Positions 1 to 6,102 are shown, numbered from the stretch's first letter. The stretch is DNA of 6,202 nt from Flavobacteriales bacterium (GCA_003487525.1 DNDT01000448.1:1-6202), one strand, 5' to 3'. Made by a program: numbers and translations. Notes: generated by a model from the sequence alone, not told the origin.

Positions 1-632
1 TACATGGGGTAGATGCACCAATCGGAACCGGTTCTGTGATGCGCTTTTTTAAGAATTCGGTAAATTATGGGATCGCGCATCAGCATATTGGCCGATTCCA
101 TATCAATTTTTGCGCGCAAGACGCACGATCCCTCTTCGAATTCACCCTGCTTCATTTTTTGGAACAAGCGCAGGTTTTCCTCAACGGACTGATCCCTGTG
201 AGGACTGTTCTGACCGACTGTTGTGGGCGTTCCTTTTTGCTCGGCCATTTTTTCCGCGGACTGCGCGTCAACATAAGCCTTCCCTTTTTTAATCAACAGG
301 ACTGCCCAATCGTATAGCTGCTGAAAATAGTCGGATGAATAACATTCGATGTCCCATTTAAATCCCAACCATTCGACGTCTTTCTTGATGTTGTCGACGT
401 ATTTCTGCTCTTCTTTGGTTGGGTTGGTGTCGTCAAATCGAAGATTGACCGGAGCATTGTATTTCTCGCCGAGGCCGAAATTGAGGCAGATTGCCGCAGC
501 ATGGCCAATGTGCAGATACCCGTTTGGCTCGGGAGGAAAACGAAAACGCAATTTTTCATTCGGGAGGCCTTGTGCCAGATCATCGGCGACAATTTGCTCA
601 ATGAAATTTAGTGATTTGTATTCTTCAGCCAT
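1..632 (-). CDS. glnS: Glutaminyl-tRNA synthetase, N-terminal part (runs off left edge)
   Basis: Class I aminoacyl-tRNA synthetase that charges tRNA-Gln with glutamine in the cytoplasm. The first 210 residues are present. The Rossmann catalytic domain opens with [12 protein letters not shown] at residues 33-44, containing the HIGH ATP-binding motif (41-44). LRFDDTNP follows at 64-71, then VEWLGFKW and [20 protein letters not shown] and finally WCIYPM at the edge. These blocks match the GlnRS branch rather than bacterial GluRS. The KMSKS-like loop and the anticodon-binding beta-barrels lie beyond the window. The ATG at 630-632 ([13 protein letters not shown]) gives the usual GlnRS N-terminus; no clear ribosome binding site precedes it, which is normal in Bacteroidota. 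From family knowledge, many Bacteroidota GlnRS carry a C-terminal YqeY domain; that cannot be seen here. No frameshift is visible. Identification is firm; only completeness is unknown. Confidence 0.97.
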   Translation of the reverse strand, partial: MAEEYKSLNFIEQIVADDLAQGLPNEKLRFRFPPEPNGYLHIGHAAAICLNFGLGEKYNAPVNLRFDDTNPTKEEQKYVDNIKKDVEWLGFKWDIECYSSDYFQQLYDWAVLLIKKGKAYVDAQSAEKMAEQKGTPTTVGQNSPHRDQSVEENLRLFQKMKQGEFEEGSCVLRAKIDMESANMLMRDPIIYRILKKAHHRTGSDWCIYPM

Positions 633-867
633 GATTAAAATTGAAGGCCAAAATTACGTAAATCGGGAAAGCAGTAATCCAGATTTTGTTTATTGTGATG
701 AGAAAGGCACGATATGCGCAATTATTGGGAGCGAGAAGGCCAAAATGTTGAGGCTCACCGGTCTTCGCGAAAAATAGCGAATGTAATGCCTCATCACTGC
801 AGATTCTCAGGCAAACATCAAGGCAATGCTTCATCAGCAGGGCCATTTGTAAGCTTTGTGCGCGGGG
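633..867. other. Intergenic region between transporter gene and glnS
   Basis: This 235-bp stretch separates two minus-strand genes. Short open frames cross it on both strands, but none resembles a protein I know. It contains the candidate glnS -7 box and an imperfect direct repeat (AATGCCTCATCA at 785-796 and AATGCTTCATCA at 825-836, 40 bp apart, one mismatch). I see no tRNA, no strong terminator hairpin and no other structure. Confidence 0.6.
649..656 (-). promoter_or_regulatory. Candidate -7 promoter box for glnS
   Basis: The minus strand reads TAATTTTG, a full match to the Bacteroidota -7 consensus TAnnTTTG, ending 17 bases before the glnS ATG. It would give a 5' leader of only about 10-12 bases. 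No convincing -33 TTG lies about 19 bases upstream, so this rests on the -7 box alone. Confidence 0.35.
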
Positions 868-2352
868 CTATGAACTTAATTTTGCCCGGGCTTCTTTTGG
901 CCTGATTACCACCCTGTCGTAAACGCTTAACGCTAAAATAGTCACCACACCAATCCCTACGATTACGTACCAAATCCGGTTCGGATGGTAGTTGTCCCAA
1001 ATGAATTGTGTCATTTCGGTTTCTGTCATTCCCAGTTTTTCAGAAGCAGAGGCGAAGTAGTTGTTCTTTGTAAACTCGTGCGTTATTTCAGGCATATCAA
1101 TCCCCCTTTTCAACATTTCAGTTTGCAACAGGCTTAATTTATCGGACCATGCCTGATATAGATTTCCCGAAACAAATGTCGTCAAGAAATTCCCTAAAAA
1201 TATTGGCAGGAAATAGGTTCCCATATACAGGGCCTCTTTTCCTTTGGGAGAGATTAACGCGATAAACGAAGAGAAGGTTGGATTTGTCATCATTTCACCA
1301 ACGGCAAAGATCACGATCCCCAGTATGGTATAGATGCCATTCCCTGTATAGAACGTAATTCCAATACCTGTTGCGGCAATGATAAATCCGGTAATCATGG
1401 CGCTCACATGGCGAAGCCTTAAGACAAAATACGATACAATCAGCTGGAATAGTATGATGGCGCCCGCATCCAGGTTAATTAACATCTCGGGATTAACCGA
1501 GTCTCCTCCGCCGCTCATGGCGCTGGCAAGCCAGGGAGACAATCCTGCAATGGAGTCGTGCAGGGCCCTTGTATTTACCCAATCTTCGATAAACGTCGGA
1601 AGGGTATAGAAAAGCTGATTAAACATCGTCCAGAAACCAACCATGATCACCAGCAGCACAGAAAGGCGGCTGTCCTTAACCGCTTGCCAGATATTAACCA
1701 GAGAGCTTTTCAACGCCTCTGCAATGGTCTCCTTGTTTTTCTCACGGCCTTTTTCTTTGTAAAAGAAAACCAGTATGATCAGGTTTATCGCAATAACAAG
1801 GGCTGCCTGCAGGAATATTATTTTCCAACCGAATTGTGTGCGCAACGTCGATGAAAATGCCGGACCGATAAACCCGCCAACATTCACCATCATATAAAAG
1901 ATTCCGAAACCCAAGGTGGAATTTGAGTCATCCGTGTTTTTGGTAACAATGGCGGAAGCAACGGGTTTAAACATGGCGGCACCTACTGCGACCCATAAAA
2001 ACACAATAAAAACCATGGTATAGGAGTGCACCTCTCCCATGGTATAGTATCCGGATATCAAAATGCCGTATGCGATGATTAAGGATAGCTTGTACCCAAT
2101 TTTATCCGCCAGCACTCCGGTAAACAAGGGCAATAAGTATAAAATGGCCGTAACGATTCCCATTATTTGCCCTTTTTCCGTATGGGTAAATCCGAGCCCA
2201 CCATCATCCGTCGATCCGGTCAGGTAAAGCGCCAAAACCGCAAAGAGACCGTACCATGCCCAACGCTCAAAAAGCTCCATAATGCTGGCAACCCAAAATC
2301 CTCCATTGTAGGACTTCATTACGCCAAAAAAAGATTTCTTATCTGTACTCAT
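868..2352 (-). CDS. POT/PTR2-family proton-coupled peptide transporter (MFS)
   Basis: Inner-membrane MFS transporter of the proton-dependent oligopeptide (POT) family, which typically imports di- and tripeptides with protons. It has 494 residues and about 12 predicted helices. Helix 1 carries the POT motif ExxER with a following aromatic (E26, E29, R30, Y34). GVLADKIGYK (79-88) is the MFS loop between helices 2 and 3. FKP with K129 is in helix 4, FYMMVNVGG (152-160) is the POT helix-5 signature, and GEMMTNP with E353 is in helix 10; K129 and E353 sit where POT proteins have their conserved Lys and Glu. A hydrophilic stretch of about 57 residues (403-459) separates helices 11 and 12. ATG at 2350-2352 places helix 1 normally; stop is TAG. 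It is 118 bp from the gene upstream, so probably transcribed alone. Family is firm; the substrate is inferred, and motif changes (ERWAWY for ERFxYY) suggest a divergent clade. Confidence 0.9.
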   Translation of the reverse strand: MSTDKKSFFGVMKSYNGGFWVASIMELFERWAWYGLFAVLALYLTGSTDDGGLGFTHTEKGQIMGIVTAILYLLPLFTGVLADKIGYKLSLIIAYGILISGYYTMGEVHSYTMVFIVFLWVAVGAAMFKPVASAIVTKNTDDSNSTLGFGIFYMMVNVGGFIGPAFSSTLRTQFGWKIIFLQAALVIAINLIILVFFYKEKGREKNKETIAEALKSSLVNIWQAVKDSRLSVLLVIMVGFWTMFNQLFYTLPTFIEDWVNTRALHDSIAGLSPWLASAMSGGGDSVNPEMLINLDAGAIILFQLIVSYFVLRLRHVSAMITGFIIAATGIGITFYTGNGIYTILGIVIFAVGEMMTNPTFSSFIALISPKGKEALYMGTYFLPIFLGNFLTTFVSGNLYQAWSDKLSLLQTEMLKRGIDMPEITHEFTKNNYFASASEKLGMTETEMTQFIWDNYHPNRIWYVIVGIGVVTILALSVYDRVVIRPKEARAKLSS

Positions 2353-2470
2353 TTTTTGTATTTGTTATGTAAAGTGATTAAAGCCAAGGTCCGGTGCATG
2401 AGCCTTTACTTGTTTTCTTGTGACGGCCTTTTGCGGCAATTGAACATGCACATTGTCGAATAATTTAGGG

Positions 2471-3154
2471 TTAAAAACCAATTCCAAGATTGATGGAGAT
2501 TTTATATGGATAATGGCCATCGGTGTTTGAAATTGAAGTGAAGAAGTATTCTGCCTGAGGCCCTGCTTTGAAAAAGGATCGCGCACCAAGTTTTCCTTTG
2601 TAGTAAACCCCAAATAGCCCCGCAAAATTTAAATCCTTACTGTCAAATTCGTAATTGCCGGCATTTCGTTCTTTCGTGCCATTCCGGTATGTGATTTTTT
2701 CAATAGATCTTGATCCAACCAGATAATTGACAGCTCCGCCAAGTTGAAAGTCCAGGCCTGATTTTTCCGCAATAATTATCGAATAATTCAGCAACAACGG
2801 GATGGAAAGAAAGGTATATACATGTTTAATTTCGGATGATGCGGTATTGTTAACAAAGCCAATTCGCGGGTCAATCATGGGACCAAATGTAAGGCCACTG
2901 GTATTTATGCTTTCTCCAAACTGGTTGTAACCCAGCCCTGAAACAATTCCGAATTGTTCGTTAAGCATGTATTTTAGCCGGACATTAATTCCATGTGCAA
3001 TAATCGGACCAGGATCGCTTAAGGACGGCTTGTCTGATTTTCTAAAACTGTGGCCGATTGAATAATCAATGGACACCTCCAGTTTTCTCTCTTGCCCAAA
3101 GCCAATAAACGGTTGAATCACGAGCAAGGAAATAACAAATACCTTTAAATACAT
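2471..3154 (-). CDS. Outer-membrane beta-barrel protein (porin-family / PorT-like)
   Basis: Predicted secreted protein of 227 residues forming a small barrel in the outer membrane; precise role unknown. MYLKVFVISLLVIQPFIGFGQ is a signal peptide, with cleavage likely near residues 20-21. The mature part alternates polar and hydrophobic residues in strand-like blocks: KLEVSIDYSIG, INVRLKYML then FGIVSGLGYNQFG, FLSIPLLLNYSII, LDFQLGGAVNYLVG, FAGLFGVYYKGKLG, and a final ISINLGIGF ending in Phe, the usual C-terminal signal for barrel insertion. The FLSIPLLLNY block and overall length are typical of Bacteroidota 'outer membrane beta-barrel' domains (about 8 strands). I chose ATG at 3152-3154; a TTG two codons upstream (3158-3160) would add only two residues and is a weaker start. 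Neighbours are not obviously linked. Barrel class is well supported, function is not. Confidence 0.85.
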   Translation of the reverse strand: MYLKVFVISLLVIQPFIGFGQERKLEVSIDYSIGHSFRKSDKPSLSDPGPIIAHGINVRLKYMLNEQFGIVSGLGYNQFGESINTSGLTFGPMIDPRIGFVNNTASSEIKHVYTFLSIPLLLNYSIIIAEKSGLDFQLGGAVNYLVGSRSIEKITYRNGTKERNAGNYEFDSKDLNFAGLFGVYYKGKLGARSFFKAGPQAEYFFTSISNTDGHYPYKISINLGIGF

Positions 3155-3219
3155 ATTCAACCGTTATTCTACAGCACATTGGGCAAGGTAGATGCCGCAA
3201 ACGTTGTGCCGATAAATAT

Positions 3220-3227
3220 AAAAGATA
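3220..3227 (-). promoter_or_regulatory. Weak candidate -7 box for the beta-barrel gene
   Basis: The minus strand reads TATCTTTT, one base off the Bacteroidota -7 consensus TAnnTTTG, about 65 bases before the chosen ATG. No good -33 box is seen, and the surroundings are A/T-rich, so this is tentative. Confidence 0.25.
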
Positions 3228-3308
3228 AACACAAACGGACCTAACTTATTGTGGATACGGTTATGTCTGCACGTTTCAGGCCTGGATGCTTGGTGTTGTT
3301 GGCAAAAG

Positions 3309-3770
3309 TCAATTACAGCAGTCCCGGTAAATGTAATAAAGCTGTTTATAGTTGATTTCCAAGCCTTCCTCCTTTGAGAGTTCGGCGTATATTCCCGCGT
3401 ATTTCAATGCTTCCTCGCACTTTCCGTCCCGCTCGTATAGAAAAGCCAATTGCCAGGCGAACCCCGAACCTTGAAATTTGTCGTACCCTTCCTGGTTGTA
3501 CCCTATTGATTTTTTGAGATCAACGACGCTTTTCCATTTTGCATAACGCATATAGTAAGTCATGCCAATATTATACAGGAATTGATCTTCGCCATTTACA
3601 ATTTCAAATTGATCAAGCGAATCCATAAGATGTTGGGCCTCAATGACGGATACCGAATCCCACTTTGTACAGGTTAATGGGAATCGTTTTTTAAATTCTT
3701 TATAGTCAACCTGTGAGATTGAAGCCAAGCTACAGAGCAGTATCGAAGAGACAAGAATCGTTTTTAGCAT
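3309..3770 (-). CDS. Exported TPR-like protein of unknown function
   Basis: I do not recognise this 153-residue protein as a named family. Residues 1-19 (MLKTILVSSILLCSLASIS) form a signal peptide, with Q20 after the probable cleavage point; there is no proper lipobox, so it is probably periplasmic or secreted. The rest is helical. Residues 103-132 fit a tetratricopeptide repeat (W106, A109, Y112, G116, EAL 120-122, Y124), and residues 62-83 look like a weaker second copy. Such repeats normally bind other proteins or peptides. Cysteines at 34, 118, 151 and 152 could form disulphides after export. ATG at 3768-3770 is the natural start for the signal peptide; stop is TGA. It is divergent from the lipoprotein gene across a 223-bp shared upstream region, and 154 bp separate it from the barrel gene downstream. 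Coding status is good; function is open. Confidence 0.75.
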   Translation of the reverse strand: MLKTILVSSILLCSLASISQVDYKEFKKRFPLTCTKWDSVSVIEAQHLMDSLDQFEIVNGEDQFLYNIGMTYYMRYAKWKSVVDLKKSIGYNQEGYDKFQGSGFAWQLAFLYERDGKCEEALKYAGIYAELSKEEGLEINYKQLYYIYRDCCN

Positions 3771-3829
3771 GGTTGTGTTTTATTGCGAACCGTGGCGGCC
3801 TGAGTCATTTACATGAATGAAATACCGAA

Positions 3830-3848
3830 TTAAGATAAGAAATCTTAA
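3830..3848. repeat. AT-rich inverted repeat in the divergent intergenic region
   Basis: TTAAGAT (3830-3836) and ATCTTAA (3842-3848) form a perfect 7-bp inverted repeat around a 5-base centre. The left arm on the minus strand also supplies TATCTTAA (3837 to 3830), a partial match (6 of 8) to the -7 consensus for the 153-residue gene, about 60 bases upstream of its ATG. It might be an operator over that promoter, but a repeat this short in A/T-rich DNA can arise by chance. Confidence 0.3.
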
Positions 3849-3921
3849 ACGTGTTGCATCATAGAAGGGGCAAATGACATTGTCCGGCTTCTAAATAAAA
3901 AACGTAATTCATTGAAATCCT

Positions 3922-3929
3922 TATCTTTG
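3922..3929 (+). promoter_or_regulatory. Bacteroidota-type -7 promoter box for the lipoprotein gene
   Basis: TATCTTTG is an exact match to the Bacteroidota -7 consensus TAnnTTTG, in its commonest form and followed by C. Transcription would begin near 3934-3937, giving a leader of about 60 bases before the ATG at 3994. No clean -33 TTG lies 17-20 bases upstream; a TTGAAA at 3912-3917 is too close. It faces away from the neighbouring minus-strand gene. Confidence 0.6.
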
Positions 3930-3993
3930 CGAGCGCATAGAGCGACAAAAGTCCATTATTTGAAATTTCGTATTCACTAAAAACTTAGTAATT

Positions 3994-4803
3994 ATGAGAA
4001 GGAATAATGACAAGTGTCAGTTTGAGCCCCATACCCTCTTCGGCGTAAAAATCCTGATGGCAAGTTTTGTGTTGGCCGGCACGGTGTTAACAAGCTGTAG
4101 ACCAAATGCCTATTTACCCAACACAATTCATACTCCGCTGTTAAAAGAAAAAGGCGAAATTCGAGCCACATTAAATACCAGCAATGTTCAGCTGGCCTAT
4201 GCCGTAACGGAGAATATTGGCATAATGGCGAATGGCCAGTATTCCACCATGCGCCAGACGACCACTTCCGGAAATGAGGCAGAGAAAGACGTCTCCACAC
4301 AAACCGTTGGTGAAATAGGCGTGGGGTATTTTAGCCCCTTCGGTGCCAATGGGGTCTTTGAAGTGTACAGCGGAGGTGGTTATGGCCAGGTACACATTCA
4401 CTCCACCTTAACAGGTTCTGCCGTTCGGGATTATGACAGAACCTTAAATACCTTCGCCACCAAGTTTTTTCTTCAACCATCCTTAGGATTCTCGAACACC
4501 CCGTTTGACCTGGCGTTTACCCCGCGCATTACGGGGATGATTTATGGCAATCGAACCCTTGATGGGTATCCGGTCGATGAATTGACAAAGAACAGCATTC
4601 TGGCTAGTGATGGGCTCGATAAGCTGGAAGGCTTGCACATGTTCTTTGAGCCCGGCCTAACATTTCGCGTTGGATTTAAATGGGTCAAACTGCAAACCCA
4701 GGTATTCTACGTGGGGCAATTTATAGGTGAAAAAACCACCTACATTCCACTGCAAATACACTTTGGCTTACACGTCAATATTGCCAATAGACATATGGAA
4801 TAA
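3994..4803 (+). CDS. Predicted beta-rich outer-membrane lipoprotein, function unknown
   Basis: This 269-residue protein resembles an uncharacterised Bacteroidota lipoprotein type that I know only by pattern. The N-terminus has a long basic n-region with K19, a hydrophobic core (ILMASFVLAGTVL) and lipobox LTSC with the lipidated cysteine at C35. After it comes RPNAYLPNTIHTPLL, then alternating strand-like blocks: EIRATLNTSNVQLAYAV, IGIMANGQYS, VGEIGVGYFSPFG, VFEVYSGGGYGQV, FFLQPSLGF, FDLAFTPRITGMIYG, FEPGLTFRVGFKW, VKLQTQVFYVGQF and a final LQIHFGLHVNI. The pattern suggests a barrel or barrel-like sheet tethered by lipid, probably at the outer membrane. The ATG at 3994-3996 is kept because M22 (4057-4059) would leave only 13 residues before the cysteine, with no basic charge. 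It is preceded by a strong -7 box and converges on the 96-residue membrane protein gene. Export is well supported; function is unknown. Confidence 0.8.
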   Translation: MRRNNDKCQFEPHTLFGVKILMASFVLAGTVLTSCRPNAYLPNTIHTPLLKEKGEIRATLNTSNVQLAYAVTENIGIMANGQYSTMRQTTTSGNEAEKDVSTQTVGEIGVGYFSPFGANGVFEVYSGGGYGQVHIHSTLTGSAVRDYDRTLNTFATKFFLQPSLGFSNTPFDLAFTPRITGMIYGNRTLDGYPVDELTKNSILASDGLDKLEGLHMFFEPGLTFRVGFKWVKLQTQVFYVGQFIGEKTTYIPLQIHFGLHVNIANRHME

Positions 4804-4881
4804 TGACGGATTACTTTTCCATGCCGCCGTCCTTCCGCAGCAGCCTAAGTGACGATAATAGCAGGGGTTTGATTTTCAGTT

Positions 4882-5172
4882 TTACTGTCCGGCGATTGGC
4901 GAATTAAAAATTCCGACAGCCAGTTCTGCCCAAAAAAGGACGAGCCCCATCAGAATAACCGCACATACCGCGAAGCGGTACATTCTGTTTTTCACTTTTC
5001 TAATGACCAATTCACACAAGAATCCTGTACCGAACAGCAGCACTCCGGCCACGATAAAATCGAAAAGGCTCCAGTTTACCTCATCGGTCAGCAGCATGGC
5101 AGTCAGGGGGATAAGCAAAAGCCCCCCACACACCAGTGCTATGACACCAAGCCTTTTGTTCCGGGTAGTCAT
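4882..5172 (-). CDS. Small three-helix membrane protein, function unknown
   Basis: A 96-residue integral membrane protein of a kind I have seen in Bacteroidota genomes without an assigned function. A basic start (MTTRNKR) precedes helix 1 (LGVIALVCGGLLLIPLTAML), a short polar link DEVNWSL, helix 2 (FDFIVAGVLLFGTGFLCELV), a basic loop IRKVKNRMYR, and helix 3 (FAVCAVILMGLVLFWAELAV) ending GIFNSPIAGQ. The positive-inside rule puts the N-terminus and the basic loop in the cytoplasm, which fits an odd number of helices only if the first two helices do not both fully cross, so topology is uncertain. The acidic residues DE before NW and the E inside helix 3 (FWAELAVG) are the most distinctive positions. 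ATG at 5170-5172; stop TAA. It converges with the lipoprotein gene, 78 bp apart, with no clear terminator hairpin between them. Confidence 0.75.
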   Translation of the reverse strand: MTTRNKRLGVIALVCGGLLLIPLTAMLLTDEVNWSLFDFIVAGVLLFGTGFLCELVIRKVKNRMYRFAVCAVILMGLVLFWAELAVGIFNSPIAGQ

Positions 5173-5212
5173 GAATATTGCACCGTTTTCAAAATGAATG
5201 CTATTGGATAAT

Positions 5213-5283
5213 GGGTGTTAAAGGTACAAATTTCCGGATTTCCCGACTTCCATATTCACACTCACACAATAAATTTAACACCC
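5213..5283. repeat. Perfect 10-bp inverted repeat with a 51-bp centre
   Basis: GGGTGTTAAA (5213-5222) and TTTAACACCC (5274-5283) are exact reverse complements. The pair fills the gap between the start of the 96-residue membrane protein gene and the left REP hairpin, ending 8 bases before the latter. The enclosed 51 bp have no coding potential I can support. It could be a structured leader of the membrane protein gene, a regulator site pair, or the trace of a small insertion. Confidence 0.5.
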
Positions 5284-5290
5284 CTGAAAT

Positions 5291-5313
5291 CGTCCTCGTT
5301 TGCAACGAGGACG
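5291..5313 (+). repeat. Left REP-like hairpin of the RAYT unit
   Basis: CGTCCTCGTT and AACGAGGACG pair perfectly over 10 bp around a three-base loop (TGC on this strand, GCA on the other). Four further A/T pairs (5287-5290 with 5315-5318) extend the stem past a bulged C at 5314. It sits 22 bp beyond the stop codon of the transposase gene. It is nearly identical, in opposite orientation, to the hairpin at 5933-5953. It may also act as a transcription terminator for the transposase, although no T-tract follows it. Confidence 0.85.
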
Positions 5314-5323
5314 CATTTTATAA

Positions 5324-5338
5324 TGAGTTTTCAACTCA
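5324..5338 (-). repeat. Small hairpin overlapping the transposase stop codon
   Basis: TGAGTT (5324-5329) and AACTCA (5333-5338) form a 6-bp stem with a 3-base loop; the transposase TGA stop is at 5336-5338. Together with the REP hairpin just beyond, it gives the 3' end of the transposase mRNA two tandem stems, which may stabilise or end it. Confidence 0.35.
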
Positions 5339-5887
5339 ACTCAATTGCTCGATATTTACCAATCCACGTACACCGCAATAATCTTTGGCTGAACTAAAAA
5401 TGTATTGTTCAGCCTCTTCTACTATCATGTCGACCACGGGATTGTTATGGATGTAATTGATTTTTTGTTCCATCAATTCAGTACTGTCTAAAACAATGGC
5501 ATGATTATCATCCTTCCAGAATTTATAGTTTGTAATTCTTGTGAGCCGGTTTCCTGCATATCTGAGTTTATTTAAAAGCCACTCACGCCTGCTTTCGGCA
5601 ATTTCATGCATTCGCGAAATGATGGTTTTAGCAGTAAACTTTTTATAGTCCCGAATAATGGAAGACAAGTTATTTCCCTTACCTGCCTTTACAATCAAAT
5701 GCATGTGATTTGTCATAATCACCCATGCAAAAACAGTTAGTCCCTTATGGGCAATGCAATGGTTCAGTGAATCAGTCAGGATAAAGCGATATTCCTTTCT
5801 TGAAAAGATGTCAACCCAGTCAATGACGGTGAATGTCAGGAAATAGATAGCTTCCTGATCCCTGATCAAATAACGGTCTCCCGACAT
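5336..5887 (-). CDS. REP-associated tyrosine transposase (RAYT, IS200-like Y1/HUH)
   Basis: Single-domain HUH nuclease that cuts and rejoins single-stranded DNA at hairpin sites through a covalent phosphotyrosine. Full length at 183 residues and apparently intact. An N-terminal strand YFLTFTVIDWVDIF (15-28) is followed by FAWVIMTNHMHLIV (53-66), whose H61-M62-H63 is the metal-binding HUH pair. NLSSIIRDYKKFTAK (73-87) follows, then FWKDDNHAI (123-131), and INYIHNNPV (143-151), where Y145 aligns from memory with the catalytic Tyr of the E. coli RAYT (Y115). The ending SSAKDYCGVRGLVNIEQL is typical of Bacteroidota members. All catalytic residues are present, so the enzyme may be active. ATG at 5885-5887 lies in a GACATATGTC palindrome (5883-5892). 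REP hairpins flank it on both sides, which separates RAYT from ordinary IS200 TnpA. No accessory TnpB gene is present. Confidence 0.92.
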   Translation of the reverse strand: MSGDRYLIRDQEAIYFLTFTVIDWVDIFSRKEYRFILTDSLNHCIAHKGLTVFAWVIMTNHMHLIVKAGKGNNLSSIIRDYKKFTAKTIISRMHEIAESRREWLLNKLRYAGNRLTRITNYKFWKDDNHAIVLDSTELMEQKINYIHNNPVVDMIVEEAEQYIFSSAKDYCGVRGLVNIEQLS

Positions 5888-5932
5888 ATGTCAAAGCTCT
5901 TTATCGCATTACAAATGCTCAAAGAAAATTCA

Positions 5933-5953
5933 TCCTCGTCGCAGACGAGGACG
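5933..5953 (-). repeat. Right REP-like hairpin of the RAYT unit
   Basis: TCCTCGTC (5933-5940) and GACGAGGA (5944-5951) pair over 8 bp with loop GCA. Similarity to the left copy continues through 5953 on the minus strand. Relative to the left hairpin the loop-closing pair has changed from T-A to C-G on both sides (compensatory), while the outer pair has decayed to a mismatch (A5932 and C5952). It begins 45 bp upstream of the transposase start codon. Confidence 0.8.
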
Positions 5954-6008
5954 AGGGAGGGGGTCAAACAAAAAAATCGAGCTTCTGATATTCAAAAATG
6001 TCTTTCGT

Positions 6009-6102
6009 CCGAGCGAGTCAGGCAACCTCCCCGACTTACCCTCTTCCCAACTACCCTTCCTCCGCGATGCGGATTGCCTTCGCCCCGAATCTCGGGGCTC
6101 GG
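6009..6102. repeat. Imperfect inverted repeat, ends CCGAGC and GCTCGG
   Basis: CCGAGC (6009-6014) is the reverse complement of GCTCGG (6097-6102), and AGGCAA (6020-6025) of TTGCCT (6074-6079). The element therefore has inverted ends with an inner C/T-rich stretch (6026-6062). It resembles a palindromic repeat pair or a small non-autonomous element. Confidence 0.5.
6046..6102 (-). repeat. GC-rich direct repeat, copy A
   Basis: The first 34 bases (6046-6079) match 6155-6188 at 30 of 34 positions, and both copies end with GGCTCGG. Copy A is about 9 bp longer because it holds an extra perfect hairpin: GCCCCGA (6082-6088), loop ATC, TCGGGGC (6092-6098). Strand is nominal. Confidence 0.65.

Larger units (their letters stand above)
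5291..5953 (-). mobile_element. REP/RAYT unit: transposase flanked by inverted REP hairpins
   Basis: A complete HUH transposase gene lies between two inverted copies of one hairpin. In the orientation with loop GCA, both copies are preceded by AAAAT then G/T and C, and both have this flank on the side facing the gene. In known REP/RAYT systems the transposase recognises such hairpins together with a short unpaired 5' sequence, and may have spread them through the chromosome. No target-site duplication is expected for this class. The outer limits are set only by the hairpins. Confidence 0.75.

Noticed and set aside
36..777. Plus-strand and alternative minus-strand reading frames over glnS and the adjacent gap
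   Set aside because: The strong GlnRS motifs in one minus-strand frame explain this DNA; the others are antisense or out-of-frame shadows with no motifs.
2394..2451. GTGCATG and CATGCAC inverted pair between the transporter and barrel genes
   Set aside because: Only 7 bp with a 44-base centre and no extension of pairing; plausible by chance and without a T-tract or promoter context.
3155..3160. TTG start for the beta-barrel protein two codons upstream
   Set aside because: The ATG at 3152-3154 is in the same frame, gives a complete signal peptide and is the more usual start; the TTG has no supporting ribosome binding site.
4804..4881. Bidirectional terminator between the convergent lipoprotein and membrane protein genes
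   Set aside because: I looked for a stem followed by T (or preceded by A) and found none of convincing length.
5291..5313. CRISPR repeat
   Set aside because: Only two copies, in opposite orientation, on either side of a transposase gene and with no regular spacers; the arrangement is that of REP elements.
5883..5892. GACATATGTC palindrome over the transposase start codon
   Set aside because: A 10-base palindrome at an ATG can be coincidental (CATATG core); no second copy or link to the REP hairpins.
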